Source: Actinomycetota bacterium (lineage in GTDB: Bacteria; Actinomycetota; Actinomycetes; Nanopelagicales; Nanopelagicaceae). From it: a stretch of DNA of 20,424 nucleotides. Below are positions 1 through 6,155 of the stretch, one piece after another. The stretch covers positions 1-20,424 of the forward strand of contig WLHG01000005.1 in the NCBI GenBank assembly GCA_009702845.1, in the 5' to 3' direction. The position numbers and the translations under genes were made by a program. The first letter of the stretch is position 1; each line of letters starts with the position of its first letter. The notes below the pieces were generated by a model. It saw only the letters and a list, made by a program, of their open reading frames with translations. It was not told the DNA's origin and did no database searches.

Positions 1-380
1 ACGCGCAATGAGCCTCCCGATTGAGCAAACAATGCAATGACATGGTTATTCGTCAAAATGTATCCACTGCTATCGATTACAAATCCAGAGCCCGTGCCGC
101 CCCCATTACTGGTTCGTGTAGAAATTGAAACTACAGATGGAAGAACCCGTGCTGCGATACCGGCAACAGAGTCTGGAGCTCGCTCTATAACACTTGAAGA
201 CGAGACTAAATTTGCCTGCCTAAATATATTGCCATCCGTTGCATTTGCACCGAGTAAGCCACCTATGCTTCCAGCAAGAAGTGCAACTAGGACAATATTC
301 CCGCGTGAATTTCTACGTGAGTGGGAGCTCTCCCACCAAGCGGGTGCGAACTCTGTATTTTTCTTTCGAGGAAAGATCAT
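1..380 (-). CDS. HtrA/DegP-like membrane-anchored trypsin-like serine protease, N-terminal part (cut by window edge)
   Basis: Envelope quality-control protease, S1C/HtrA type. Only the first 126 residues are inside the window. A basic N-terminus (residues 1-27) is followed by one hydrophobic segment at about 28-46 with no clear cleavage site, so it is probably an anchor holding the protease outside the membrane. The start of the protease fold follows: PSVVSIST at 81-88, TGSGFVID at 96-103 and TNNHVI at 110-115, where His113 is the expected catalytic histidine. The catalytic Asp, Ser and any PDZ domain would lie beyond position 1. ATG at 380 is the only usable start, because the O-methyltransferase stop at 393-395 closes the same frame just upstream. 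No clear ribosome-binding site is present, so it is probably co-translated with the upstream gene 12 bp away. In mycobacteria htrA lies near a homologous methyltransferase. Family is clear; specificity is not. Confidence 0.85.
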   Translation of the reverse strand, partial: MIFPRKKNTEFAPAWWESSHSRRNSRGNIVLVALLAGSIGGLLGANATDGNIFRQANLVSSSSVIERAPDSVAGIAARVLPSVVSISTRTSNGGGTGSGFVIDSSGYILTNNHVIALFAQSGGSLR

Positions 381-392
381 GGTTTTATTCTG

Positions 393-1019
393 CTACAACT
401 TGGTCGCAACTAACAATCCATCACCGGCTGGAATCAAGGTACTCACCCAATTCTCTGTGTCATTCTTCACTATTTTCCCAGCATCGCGAAGCGATACTGT
501 CTTAGCATCGCGTTGGGTAGGGTCACAGACTTTGGAGCCACCGAAAAAGTTATCAATAACAAGTGTTCCGCCGCTTCGCAAGATGCGATGGGCCTCACCA
601 ATAACAAAGGCTAAATCCTCTGGATTATGGCGCAGCACAACAAGGTCATATGCACGATCGGTGAGTTTCGAAATCACATCAAGAACAGAGTTGGTAATGA
701 GGCGATATCGAGTTTGAGCAATGTCAGCATCGCTAAAGGCCATCTTTGCTATACGCGTATGTTCCATCTCATCGTCAATAGAGGTCAGTGTTCCAGTTGC
801 ATGCATTCCATCGAGTAGCCATAGGCTTCCAACACCTGAGCCCGTTCCGACCTCAACAACTGACTGGGCAGATAACGTAAAGGCTAAGTGTCGAAGGTAA
901 GCACCAACGCCGGGAGTTACATCGACTGCGCCAAGCTCAATTCCGCGTGCACGCGCTTGTGACTTGAAGTGATCTTCGGGAATAAAGTTTTCTGCATATG
1001 AATGTGGATCAGTCTTCAT
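393..1019 (-). CDS. SAM-dependent O-methyltransferase, class I, with altered metal site
   Basis: Predicted cytosolic class I methyltransferase of the caffeoyl-CoA/catechol O-methyltransferase group (208 aa), closest in layout to mycobacterial Rv1220c as I remember it. SAM motif I, VVEVGTGSGVG, is at residues 54-64, followed by an acidic strand end at SIDDE (80-84). A family-typical DN pair is at 156-157, and the C-terminus PAGDGLLVA resembles Rv1220c. The strand that normally ends in IDAD, whose Asp binds the divalent metal, reads YDLVVLRHNPED here (124-135), so that metal ligand appears lost. Its ATG overlaps the pepA stop codon (ATGA), implying translational coupling, and htrA follows after 12 bp. 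Methyl acceptor unknown. It may be a metal-independent or binding-only variant. Confidence 0.85.
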   Translation of the reverse strand: MKTDPHSYAENFIPEDHFKSQARARGIELGAVDVTPGVGAYLRHLAFTLSAQSVVEVGTGSGVGSLWLLDGMHATGTLTSIDDEMEHTRIAKMAFSDADIAQTRYRLITNSVLDVISKLTDRAYDLVVLRHNPEDLAFVIGEAHRILRSGGTLVIDNFFGGSKVCDPTQRDAKTVSLRDAGKIVKNDTENWVSTLIPAGDGLLVATKL

Positions 1020-2506
1020 TTAAGTGAGACGATCCACTGCGTTAATAAGCGAACACCATAGCCAGTGCCACCCTTTGGGTTTTCCCCCGCATCAACATCG
1101 CTTCGGCCAGTTCCTGCAATATCTAGATGTAGCCAGCGGCGATTGCCCGCGAAGTGTTCAAGAAATAGTGCGGCAACAACAGACTTGGCCGAGAAATTCT
1201 CTCCATGGGCGACGTGATTAAAATCTGCTACATCACTGTGAAGGGCACCTTTGTAGTCATCGATCAAAGGCATTCTCCAGACACGATCACCTGAATCAGC
1301 ACCTGCCCTTTCAAATTCGGCGGCTAACTTGTCATCTCGTGTATACATCGCTGCATATTGTCGACCAAGGCCTTCTGTGGCCGCTCCAGTCAAAGTTGCG
1401 ATATCAATTAAATAATCCGGATCCAAATTAATATCGGCATAAGCTAAGCCATCGGCTAGGACTAAACGGCCTTCGGCATCGGTATCAATGACTTCTACAG
1501 TTGTTCCGCCATATTGTTTAATGACATCACTCGGGCGCTGAGCAGTGCCAGAGAACGCATTTTCTGCACACATCATTAGTGCAGTAACTCTCACATTAGG
1601 TTGTAGCTCTTCAAGGGCTGTCAGTGTTGCAAGAATCGCGGCCGCTCCCGCCATGTCTGATTTCATTGGAATCATCAAATCGTATGGTCGCTTGAGGGAG
1701 ATACCACCGGTATCAAAAGTGATGCCCTTGCCGACTAAAACAACGTGCGGTAACGCCCCGTGGGCGCTCTTCTTATTCTTGGGAACATAAGAAACTTCGA
1801 TAAAGCGAGGGCCTGGCTTTGGAGAAGAGTTACCTACCGCACGCAATCCACCAAACTCTTTAAGCTCTTTGCCTTTAAGGACATTTACTGTTAATCCATT
1901 GGTTTGTGCGAAGGCTTGCGCTTGCGTAGCCATCCATTCAGGAGTCTTAATATTAGAAGGCGTATGGACCAAATCGCGAGCGCGCGTAATCGCTTTCGCA
2001 AGAATAGAAGCAGCATTTACAATCTCCTTATCATCACTTGCCACAAGAAAGTTTGGAACACCGGCGGGCTTTCCGCTCTTTAAGCTCCAAAGATAAGCAC
2101 CCATTGTAAGTGAAGTCGCATGTGCGGCGATATCAGGATTCTTAACCGCGCATGCCGAATAAACCGTCACATTCTTGCCACGAACTTTTCGAGCAATGGC
2201 AGTTGCTGCAATACGAAAGGATTGGGTGGATGCGTCTCCGATTGCAGTTAAGTAGATACGTTCTGTCGCACAATTTTCTGCACTTACCGGAATCTCAAAT
2301 ATTTCACCGGCTTTACCACTTGGTGAAAAGAATGAGAGTTCATCAACTAAATCAATATCAAAGCAGCTCTGGATATCGTTGATGATTGTTCCCGGCGCTT
2401 GAAAGCCAAAACTTCCAGCACCGTTACTAGCAAAAGCCACGGCAATAACATCGGCAGAAGTAGCTGCTGCGAGTTTTACAGGTGCGCTGGCAAGAGTGGA
2501 AGACAT
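1016..2506 (-). CDS. pepA: Leucyl aminopeptidase, M17 family
   Basis: Cytosolic two-metal aminopeptidase that removes N-terminal residues during peptide turnover; 496 aa is the normal family length. Residues 1-170 form the variable N-terminal domain and about 180-496 the catalytic domain. Expected metal ligands are visible: Lys260 and Asp265 in VGKGITFDTGG, Asp284 in MKSDMAG, and Asp343 and Glu345 in TDAEGRL, with catalytic Arg347. The usual Asn of NTDAEGR is Asp341 here, which is unusual. The ATG at 2506 sits 7 nt after a TAGCCT -10 box, pointing to its own leaderless transcript although DUF3117 ends only 28 bp upstream. The stop overlaps the methyltransferase start. Some bacterial PepA proteins also bind DNA; nothing here shows whether this one does. 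Confidence 0.95.
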   Translation of the reverse strand: MSSTLASAPVKLAAATSADVIAVAFASNGAGSFGFQAPGTIINDIQSCFDIDLVDELSFFSPSGKAGEIFEIPVSAENCATERIYLTAIGDASTQSFRIAATAIARKVRGKNVTVYSACAVKNPDIAAHATSLTMGAYLWSLKSGKPAGVPNFLVASDDKEIVNAASILAKAITRARDLVHTPSNIKTPEWMATQAQAFAQTNGLTVNVLKGKELKEFGGLRAVGNSSPKPGPRFIEVSYVPKNKKSAHGALPHVVLVGKGITFDTGGISLKRPYDLMIPMKSDMAGAAAILATLTALEELQPNVRVTALMMCAENAFSGTAQRPSDVIKQYGGTTVEVIDTDAEGRLVLADGLAYADINLDPDYLIDIATLTGAATEGLGRQYAAMYTRDDKLAAEFERAGADSGDRVWRMPLIDDYKGALHSDVADFNHVAHGENFSAKSVVAALFLEHFAGNRRWLHLDIAGTGRSDVDAGENPKGGTGYGVRLLTQWIVSLK

Positions 2507-2510
2507 GCGT

Positions 2511-2537
2511 TAAAGGCTATCGCCTGAGGTGCCTTTA
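2511..2537. repeat. 7-bp inverted repeat over the pepA promoter
   Basis: TAAAGGC at 2511-2517 and GCCTTTA at 2531-2537 form a perfect 7-bp dyad with a 13-nt centre. One arm begins in the DUF3117 stop codon and the other covers most of the pepA -10 box. No run of U follows on the minus strand, so a standard intrinsic terminator is unlikely. An operator or a weak RNA hairpin ending the DUF3117 message is possible. Seen directly; function inferred. Confidence 0.4.
2514..2519 (-). promoter_or_regulatory. Leaderless -10 box for pepA
   Basis: TAGCCT on the minus strand, then exactly 7 nt, then the pepA ATG at 2506. With the usual 6-8 nt from -10 to start site, transcription would begin at or next to the start codon. 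No -35 match is visible, and there is no ribosome-binding site in front of the ATG. Confidence 0.5.
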
Positions 2538-2714
2538 CTTCTTAACGAGAGCGACCGCGGCATGAAGAGCGGCGCTGAGATTATTTGCTTCCTCTGGGTT
2601 GAGCTCAACTACTAGGCGCCCGCCGCCCTCGAGAGGGATTCGCATGACCAAAGATCGAGCCTCCTTGGTTACCTCCATTGGGCCATCGCCTGTGCGGGGT
2701 TTCATGGCTGCCAT
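2535..2714 (-). CDS. DUF3117 family small conserved actinobacterial protein
   Basis: A 59-aa protein whose opening, MAAMKPRTGDGPMEVTK, and central LEGGGRLVVEL match the DUF3117 family almost word for word (mycobacterial Rv1211 is a member, from memory). The family is very conserved in Actinobacteria; its function is unknown. It has no signal peptide or membrane segment. The core at 5-40 probably forms a small beta fold, and the Ala/Leu-rich tail at 41-59 a helix. The start is fixed by an excellent ribosome-binding site, AAGAGGAG, 7 nt before the ATG. That is rare in this window, where most first genes look leaderless. The same purine-rich site is one arm of an inverted repeat in the leader, suggesting controlled translation. 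A second in-frame ATG lies 9 nt downstream. Confidence 0.93.
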   Translation of the reverse strand: MAAMKPRTGDGPMEVTKEARSLVMRIPLEGGGRLVVELNPEEANNLSAALHAAVALVKK

Positions 2715-2721
2715 ATGGAGA

Positions 2722-2758
2722 CTCCTCTTAAGAATTTAGATGGGGAATGCAAGAGGAG
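2722..2758 (-). promoter_or_regulatory. Leader hairpin that can hide the DUF3117 ribosome-binding site
   Basis: On the minus strand CTCCTCTT (2758-2751) is followed 21 nt later by its exact complement AAGAGGAG (2729-2722), which is the ribosome-binding site of the DUF3117 gene. A -10-like TAAATT (2738-2733) lies in the loop. A message read through from the sigma-region-4 gene would contain both arms and hide the site; a message started from the loop promoter would carry only the free site. A second complementary pair, AGATGG (2782-2777) with CCATCT (2743-2738), overlaps the loop and would compete. Pairing seen directly; regulation inferred. Confidence 0.5.
2733..2738 (-). promoter_or_regulatory. 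Possible -10 box for the DUF3117 gene
   Basis: TAAATT on the minus strand, 18 nt before the ATG. A start site about 7 nt downstream would give a short leader that just retains the AAGAGGAG ribosome-binding site. No convincing -35 element was found. Confidence 0.3.
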
Positions 2759-2796
2759 AAGTATCTCGCACTAAGTCCATCTGTGGGAAATCGTGC

Positions 2797-2988
2797 CTAC
2801 AGGCCTAAATGCGCGCTAAGTCGCGCCCTTCCTGAGGCGATTACCACCTCTACCGAGCGAACAGGTACTGAAAGGCTCTGGGCGATGTCGACCGGGGACA
2901 TGGATCGCAGATAATGCATCGTCAAGATGAAGCGCTCCTCTTCTGGCAGGGCGGCGAGAACCTCTGCCAAAGTCGTGGGCTCACTCAT
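2797..2988 (-). CDS. Stand-alone sigma-70 region 4-like helix-turn-helix protein
   Basis: A 63-aa protein made almost entirely of one sigma-factor region 4. The helix containing LPEEERFIL (14-22) and the segment MSPVDIAQSL (30-39) form the scaffold and first helix of the motif. VRSVEVVIASGRARL (43-57) is the recognition helix and basic tail, resembling region 4 of ECF-type sigma factors. There is no region 2, so it cannot act as a complete sigma factor. It may bind the RNA polymerase beta flap or DNA as an accessory regulator, or be a relic of a larger factor. ATG at 2988 is chosen because TAGCCT ends exactly 7 nt upstream; a TTG at 3009 would add seven residues but has no ribosome-binding site. 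It lies 48 bp after the SRPBCC gene and 82 bp before DUF3117. Confidence 0.75.
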   Translation of the reverse strand: MSEPTTLAEVLAALPEEERFILTMHYLRSMSPVDIAQSLSVPVRSVEVVIASGRARLSAHLGL

Positions 2989-2995
2989 GGGACTA

Positions 2996-3001
2996 AGGCT
3001 A
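2996..3001 (-). promoter_or_regulatory. Leaderless -10 box for the sigma-region-4 gene
   Basis: TAGCCT on the minus strand followed by 7 nt and then ATG at 2988, the same hexamer and spacing as at pepA and the ABC permease. It decides the start codon of this short gene. Confidence 0.5.
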
Positions 3002-3036
3002 CCCGTCAAAGGTCAGGGGACGGCCCTATTTCGAAC

Positions 3037-3462
3037 TCAGCGAAGTGAGCGCGCAAATCGGGCCAGAGAAATACGGACCCCAACGTATAGCCCCGGCACC
3101 ATAAGGATAAAGAGGGCGCGTGGGGCTATGACTTCTTCCGACCAATCAAAACGAGTGCGCACTGCATCGATTGCTGTTAATTCAAATCGGCCTGTGCCCC
3201 TAATAACTCGGCCAGTATGAATAACATCGCAGATATGCGGGGGCTGCCAGTTGGTTACTTCCATGGTGTCTAAAATTCCGAATGATTTAATTCCGGTGAG
3301 CGCGCTTATTTGTGTTCCGACTCCGCTTTGAATTTTGGAAGTTACCCAGACTCTAGTTTGAAGCATCCAGTCACTTTGTTTTTCCCAATTTGCTAATTCT
3401 TCCCAAACCTTTTGTATTGGTGCTTCTATCTCAAGTGATATTGCTAAGTGATTACTCGTCAT
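3037..3462 (-). CDS. SRPBCC/START-like ligand-binding protein
   Basis: A 141-aa soluble protein with the layout of the SRPBCC (polyketide cyclase/START-like) superfamily. It opens with a strand carrying SLEIEAPIQKVWEEL (9-23), then a short helix with a Trp pair, a run of antiparallel strands around GTQISALTG and GTGRFELTAID, and a hydrophobic C-terminal helix beginning near residue 120 that closes the ligand cavity. Members bind hydrophobic small molecules; some act as cyclases, hydrolases or lipid carriers. Ligand and reaction cannot be told from sequence. Its ATG overlaps the LOG stop codon (ATGA), so the two are probably translated together. The C-terminal segment ALFILMVPGLYVGV is hydrophobic enough to suggest contact with membrane lipid, though the fold alone could explain it. 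Confidence 0.75.
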   Translation of the reverse strand: MTSNHLAISLEIEAPIQKVWEELANWEKQSDWMLQTRVWVTSKIQSGVGTQISALTGIKSFGILDTMEVTNWQPPHICDVIHTGRVIRGTGRFELTAIDAVRTRFDWSEEVIAPRALFILMVPGLYVGVRISLARFARSLR

Positions 3463-3992
3463 TTCTTACATGCCGCAAGCGCATCTTTAACTGTCGTTGT
3501 CCACGATATTAATTCACGCATTCCTGGTTTGATAAAATTCTCGGTCTCTAGGTGTGCTATTAACTCGTGCAGTGGCGAATAGATTCCAAAGGGATCAAGA
3601 ATCACGATTGGCTTATTATGAAACTTTAAATAACGCCCTACCCAAATTTCAAAAAACTCTTCGAGGGTCCCGGCACCACCAGGCAAAGTTATGAATGCAT
3701 CTGAAATATCTGTGATCATCGCTTTGCGCTCGCCCATCGTCTCTACAATATGAAGCTCGTCATTCTCATGATCGGCAAACTCAATATCAACCAGTGCCTG
3801 AGGAATCACACCCACGGTTCTCCCATTGGCTGCGCGTGCTCCACGCGATACCGCCCCCATCATGGAGATATGGCCGCCGCCAGTGACGAGCTCCCATGAA
3901 CTCGACCCGATGCCTTCGCCAAGTTCATAGGCTAAATCAACATATTTTGGGTCAATGGTTGGAGATGAAGAACAAAATACCGCGATGCGCAT
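3459..3992 (-). CDS. LOG family nucleoside 5'-monophosphate phosphoribohydrolase
   Basis: Cytosolic Rossmann-fold enzyme of the LOG (Lonely Guy, TIGR00730) family, 177 aa from the chosen start. It opens with MRIAVFCSSS. The nucleotide-binding TGGGHISMMGAVS is at 37-49, the conserved MGERK at 86-90, and the signature PGGAGTLEE at 104-112. LOG enzymes cut the N-glycosidic bond of nucleoside monophosphates, classically cytokinin nucleotides; the bacterial substrate is often unproven (Rv1205 is the mycobacterial counterpart, from memory). A longer frame beginning at 4046 exists, but it would overlap dapD and put 18 unlikely residues before the conserved first strand. The chosen ATG is 7 nt after TATTCT, consistent with a leaderless message. 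It heads a minus-strand run of seven genes. Confidence 0.9.
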   Translation of the reverse strand: MRIAVFCSSSPTIDPKYVDLAYELGEGIGSSSWELVTGGGHISMMGAVSRGARAANGRTVGVIPQALVDIEFADHENDELHIVETMGERKAMITDISDAFITLPGGAGTLEEFFEIWVGRYLKFHNKPIVILDPFGIYSPLHELIAHLETENFIKPGMRELISWTTTVKDALAACKK

Positions 3993-3999
3993 GCCTGAA

Positions 4000-4005
4000 A
4001 GAATA
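4000..4005 (-). promoter_or_regulatory. Leaderless -10 box for the LOG gene
   Basis: TATTCT on the minus strand, 7 nt before ATG at 3992. It lies only 5 bp from the dapD -10 box on the other strand, so the two promoters cannot be occupied at once. Confidence 0.5.
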
Positions 4006-4010
4006 GGGGT

Positions 4011-4016
4011 TAGGCT
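4011..4016 (+). promoter_or_regulatory. Leaderless -10 box for dapD
   Basis: TAGGCT followed by 6 nt and then the dapD ATG at 4023. An AGGA is present but ends 1 nt before the ATG, too close to work as a ribosome-binding site. Confidence 0.45.
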
Positions 4017-4022
4017 TAGGAC

Positions 4023-4940
4023 ATGACGACCATTGCATCTGGCCACGCGATAACAACAATGTCTAACGGCAAGCTGCTGGACGCTTGGTTTCCGTCGCCA
4101 GTGCTTTCATCGCTCAATCCCGAGATTGCACCAGAGTTGCGAGCACTTGTTGGCATTGATGAAGCTCGCGACATTAGCCGCGAAATCGCAAGCATTGAAA
4201 TCGATATCTCACTGCCGCCAACCTCGGCCTTGGATGCATATCTGAGACTTCATCTCTTATCGCATCGCTTAGTAAAGCCTCATGGAGCAAATCTTGATGG
4301 GATCTTTGGTCTGCTTACCAATGTTGTTTGGACATCGGTCGGCCCGTGTGCAGTTGAAAATTTCGAGCTCACGCGTGCACGTCTGAAGGCAGCTCACGGC
4401 CATATAACTGTTTTCTCGATCGATAAGTTCCCGCGAATGGTGGATTATGTTGTTCCTAGTGGGGTGCGCATCGCTGATGCTGATCGCGTTCGCTTAGGTG
4501 CCCACCTTGCATCTGGAACAACGGTCATGCACGAAGGTTTTGTTAATTTTAACGCTGGAACTCTAGGTAGTTCCATGGTTGAAGGCCGCATCTCAGCCGG
4601 CGTTGTTGTTGGTGATGGCACCGATGTTGGTGGCGGCGCATCCATCATGGGAACGCTTAGCGGTGGCGGTAAAGAGGTTATTTCAATCGGAGAAAAAACT
4701 CTTTTGGGTGCTAACTCTGGTTGTGGTATTTCACTCGGCAGTAATTGCATTATTGAAGCAGGTGCCTACATCACCGCCGCTTCAAAAATTCGTTTGCCAG
4801 ATGGAGAAATCGTAAAGGCTTCGGCGCTATCAGGTGCTAACGATCTTCTATTTCGCCGTAACTCCTTAGATGGAGCCCTTGAAGTGGTAAGTCGAACCGG
4901 TTCATGGGGTGGCCTTAATTCAATTCTGCACGCTAACTAA
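4023..4940 (+). CDS. dapD: 2,3,4,5-tetrahydropyridine-2,6-dicarboxylate N-succinyltransferase, actinobacterial type
   Basis: Transfers succinyl from succinyl-CoA to tetrahydrodipicolinate in the succinylase route to meso-diaminopimelate and lysine; acts in the cytosol as a trimer. 305 aa, matching the actinobacterial DapD form. The N-terminal half (1-145) is alpha/beta. The C-terminal half is a left-handed beta helix of hexapeptide repeats from about 150 to 260, seen as repeating G-D/E-G turns. Hallmarks are GTTVMHEGFVNFNAGTLG at 165-182, Glu187 in MVEGRIS (equivalent, as I recall, to the catalytic Glu of the mycobacterial enzyme) and GDGTDVGGGASIMG at 197-210. It is a single-gene unit between two minus-strand blocks. 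Its stop lies inside the 3' end of the convergent SpoIID-like gene (21-bp overlap), with no terminator between them. Confidence 0.95.
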   Translation: MTTIASGHAITTMSNGKLLDAWFPSPVLSSLNPEIAPELRALVGIDEARDISREIASIEIDISLPPTSALDAYLRLHLLSHRLVKPHGANLDGIFGLLTNVVWTSVGPCAVENFELTRARLKAAHGHITVFSIDKFPRMVDYVVPSGVRIADADRVRLGAHLASGTTVMHEGFVNFNAGTLGSSMVEGRISAGVVVGDGTDVGGGASIMGTLSGGGKEVISIGEKTLLGANSGCGISLGSNCIIEAGAYITAASKIRLPDGEIVKASALSGANDLLFRRNSLDGALEVVSRTGSWGGLNSILHAN

Positions 4941-6155
4941 ATCAAAATAGGCAGAAGGTATCTTGGTTCGACTTCTAAATGTCTCACCACGCAAAATCAC
5001 GCTTACGCCGCCGCTTGAAGTCGCTTGAATTTGAGCGACGGTTCCGCTCTCATTTCTACTTAAAATCTCTAAAGTAATAACATCCGGCAAGAGAAAAGCG
5101 GCAGCAATAATGCTTTGCGGGACTTTGCGATCCCAACTGACAAAACGTGGATTCAACGTTAGATCTAGGGAGCCCGGATCTTCAACAATCTGTGTATAGC
5201 TGCGAGAACTGCCCCAAGCATTTAAAGCTAACTCACTCTTTCCTCCAGATGATGAGAAGAAATAGGCGGTAATTGGTATGCCGGCTTGGGTAATCGTTAA
5301 TCCAGCTGTTCGAGTGATGGTCTCTTTCCAAATTGCACCGAATTTCTTTTCAATCTCCTTTGCATATCCCAAAAAGGTTTGATCAGATATTTCGCCATAT
5401 AGATCGCAATCGCAGGCTTTTCGATAAATTCCCGCCTTGCTTAGCGCATATGTTCTTGAGGCGATTGCTTGAGCTTCGATCGCCGCAAGTGGCCAATAAG
5501 AAGGCATTTCACTCACTCCCCACAAATACTCATCGGCAAGGCGAACCGTGTTAGTAAGCTCAAGTCGGTAACCAGAGGCGCTCTTTACCGCCTTAACGTG
5601 AATCTGCCCATATCGATATTTCTGCGTTAGGCCGGTGTGAGCTACTGAAACAACGGTGTCAGGGCCTTCCAGATATCTAGTACCACTCCAGCGGATTGTA
5701 AAAACTCTACTTCTTGGGAGCAGCTGGGAGATTTTCCCAACGGTTATTCGAGGACTCACTGTTGAACCAATAATTGAAAATGATATGGAGTCAGCGATAG
5801 AAAATACAGATTCAGTACTTTGGCTATCAACTTCGCCCTGGCTAATTTGTAAGGGCGAGGTTTTTAAAGTCGTTGAAATCTTTGCCGAAGAGAGCAGGTG
5901 CCCGATATTTACTCGCAGAATCTTAGAGTCATCGAGTGTTTCAATTGCAACATCCTTATAGAAATACTTCAGAATTTGCTCTGACGTTTGACCAGACAAG
6001 GCCATGAATCGTGCACCCATCTGCGAAAGTCCGACACCATGACCGTAACCTGATCCATGGAATGAGAATTCGGTGGGGGTATCTAGGGCAGATGCTGGTG
6101 TCGTAAGAGACGAAAGAAATAAAAGTAATGCGAAAAACTTTCTAGACATCCTCAT
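4920..6155 (-). CDS. Secreted SpoIID/LytB domain protein (putative peptidoglycan lytic transglycosylase)
   Basis: Exported envelope protein of about 411 aa. A signal peptide (MRMSRKFFALLL... ending ASA at 21-23) is followed by GYGHGVGLSQMGA at 36-48, a beta-rich middle, and the SpoIID core at about 205-310. The core shows GVSEMPSYWPLAA, whose Glu is the likely catalytic residue, then AQAIASRTYA and FSSSGGKSE. In classical SpoIID the GHG...SQMGA motif is near the C-terminus; an N-terminal copy is, as I recall, the actinobacterial arrangement. SpoIID cleaves glycan strands lacking stem peptides. A longer frame from 6212 is rejected because it lies in the ATPase gene and buries the signal peptide; ATG at 6155 (or 6149) overlaps the ATPase stop. 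A close Cys pair (CDCD) may bind metal. Being last in an export operon suggests wall remodelling linked to glycan assembly. Confidence 0.85.
   Translation of the reverse strand: MRMSRKFFALLLFLSSLTTPASALDTPTEFSFHGSGYGHGVGLSQMGARFMALSGQTSEQILKYFYKDVAIETLDDSKILRVNIGHLLSSAKISTTLKTSPLQISQGEVDSQSTESVFSIADSISFSIIGSTVSPRITVGKISQLLPRSRVFTIRWSGTRYLEGPDTVVSVAHTGLTQKYRYGQIHVKAVKSASGYRLELTNTVRLADEYLWGVSEMPSYWPLAAIEAQAIASRTYALSKAGIYRKACDCDLYGEISDQTFLGYAKEIEKKFGAIWKETITRTAGLTITQAGIPITAYFFSSSGGKSELALNAWGSSRSYTQIVEDPGSLDLTLNPRFVSWDRKVPQSIIAAAFLLPDVITLEILSRNESGTVAQIQATSSGGVSVILRGETFRSRTKIPSAYFDLVSVQN

Noticed and set aside
37..717. 226-codon open frame on the plus strand
   Set aside because: It runs opposite the HtrA-like protease and the O-methyltransferase, both with clear family motifs. 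Its own translation shows no recognisable domain.
2795..2804. GCCTACAGGC hairpin at the end of the sigma-region-4 gene as a terminator
   Set aside because: The stem is 3-4 bp with a tiny loop and no U-run follows on the minus strand.
3003..3023. CCGTC/GACGG inverted repeat upstream of the sigma-region-4 gene
   Set aside because: Arms of 5 bp with an 11-nt loop are within chance expectation and include no promoter element.
3993..4046. Longer N-terminus for the LOG protein starting at 4046
   Set aside because: It would overlap dapD, add 18 residues ahead of a conserved first strand, and ignore the -10 box 7 nt before ATG 3992.
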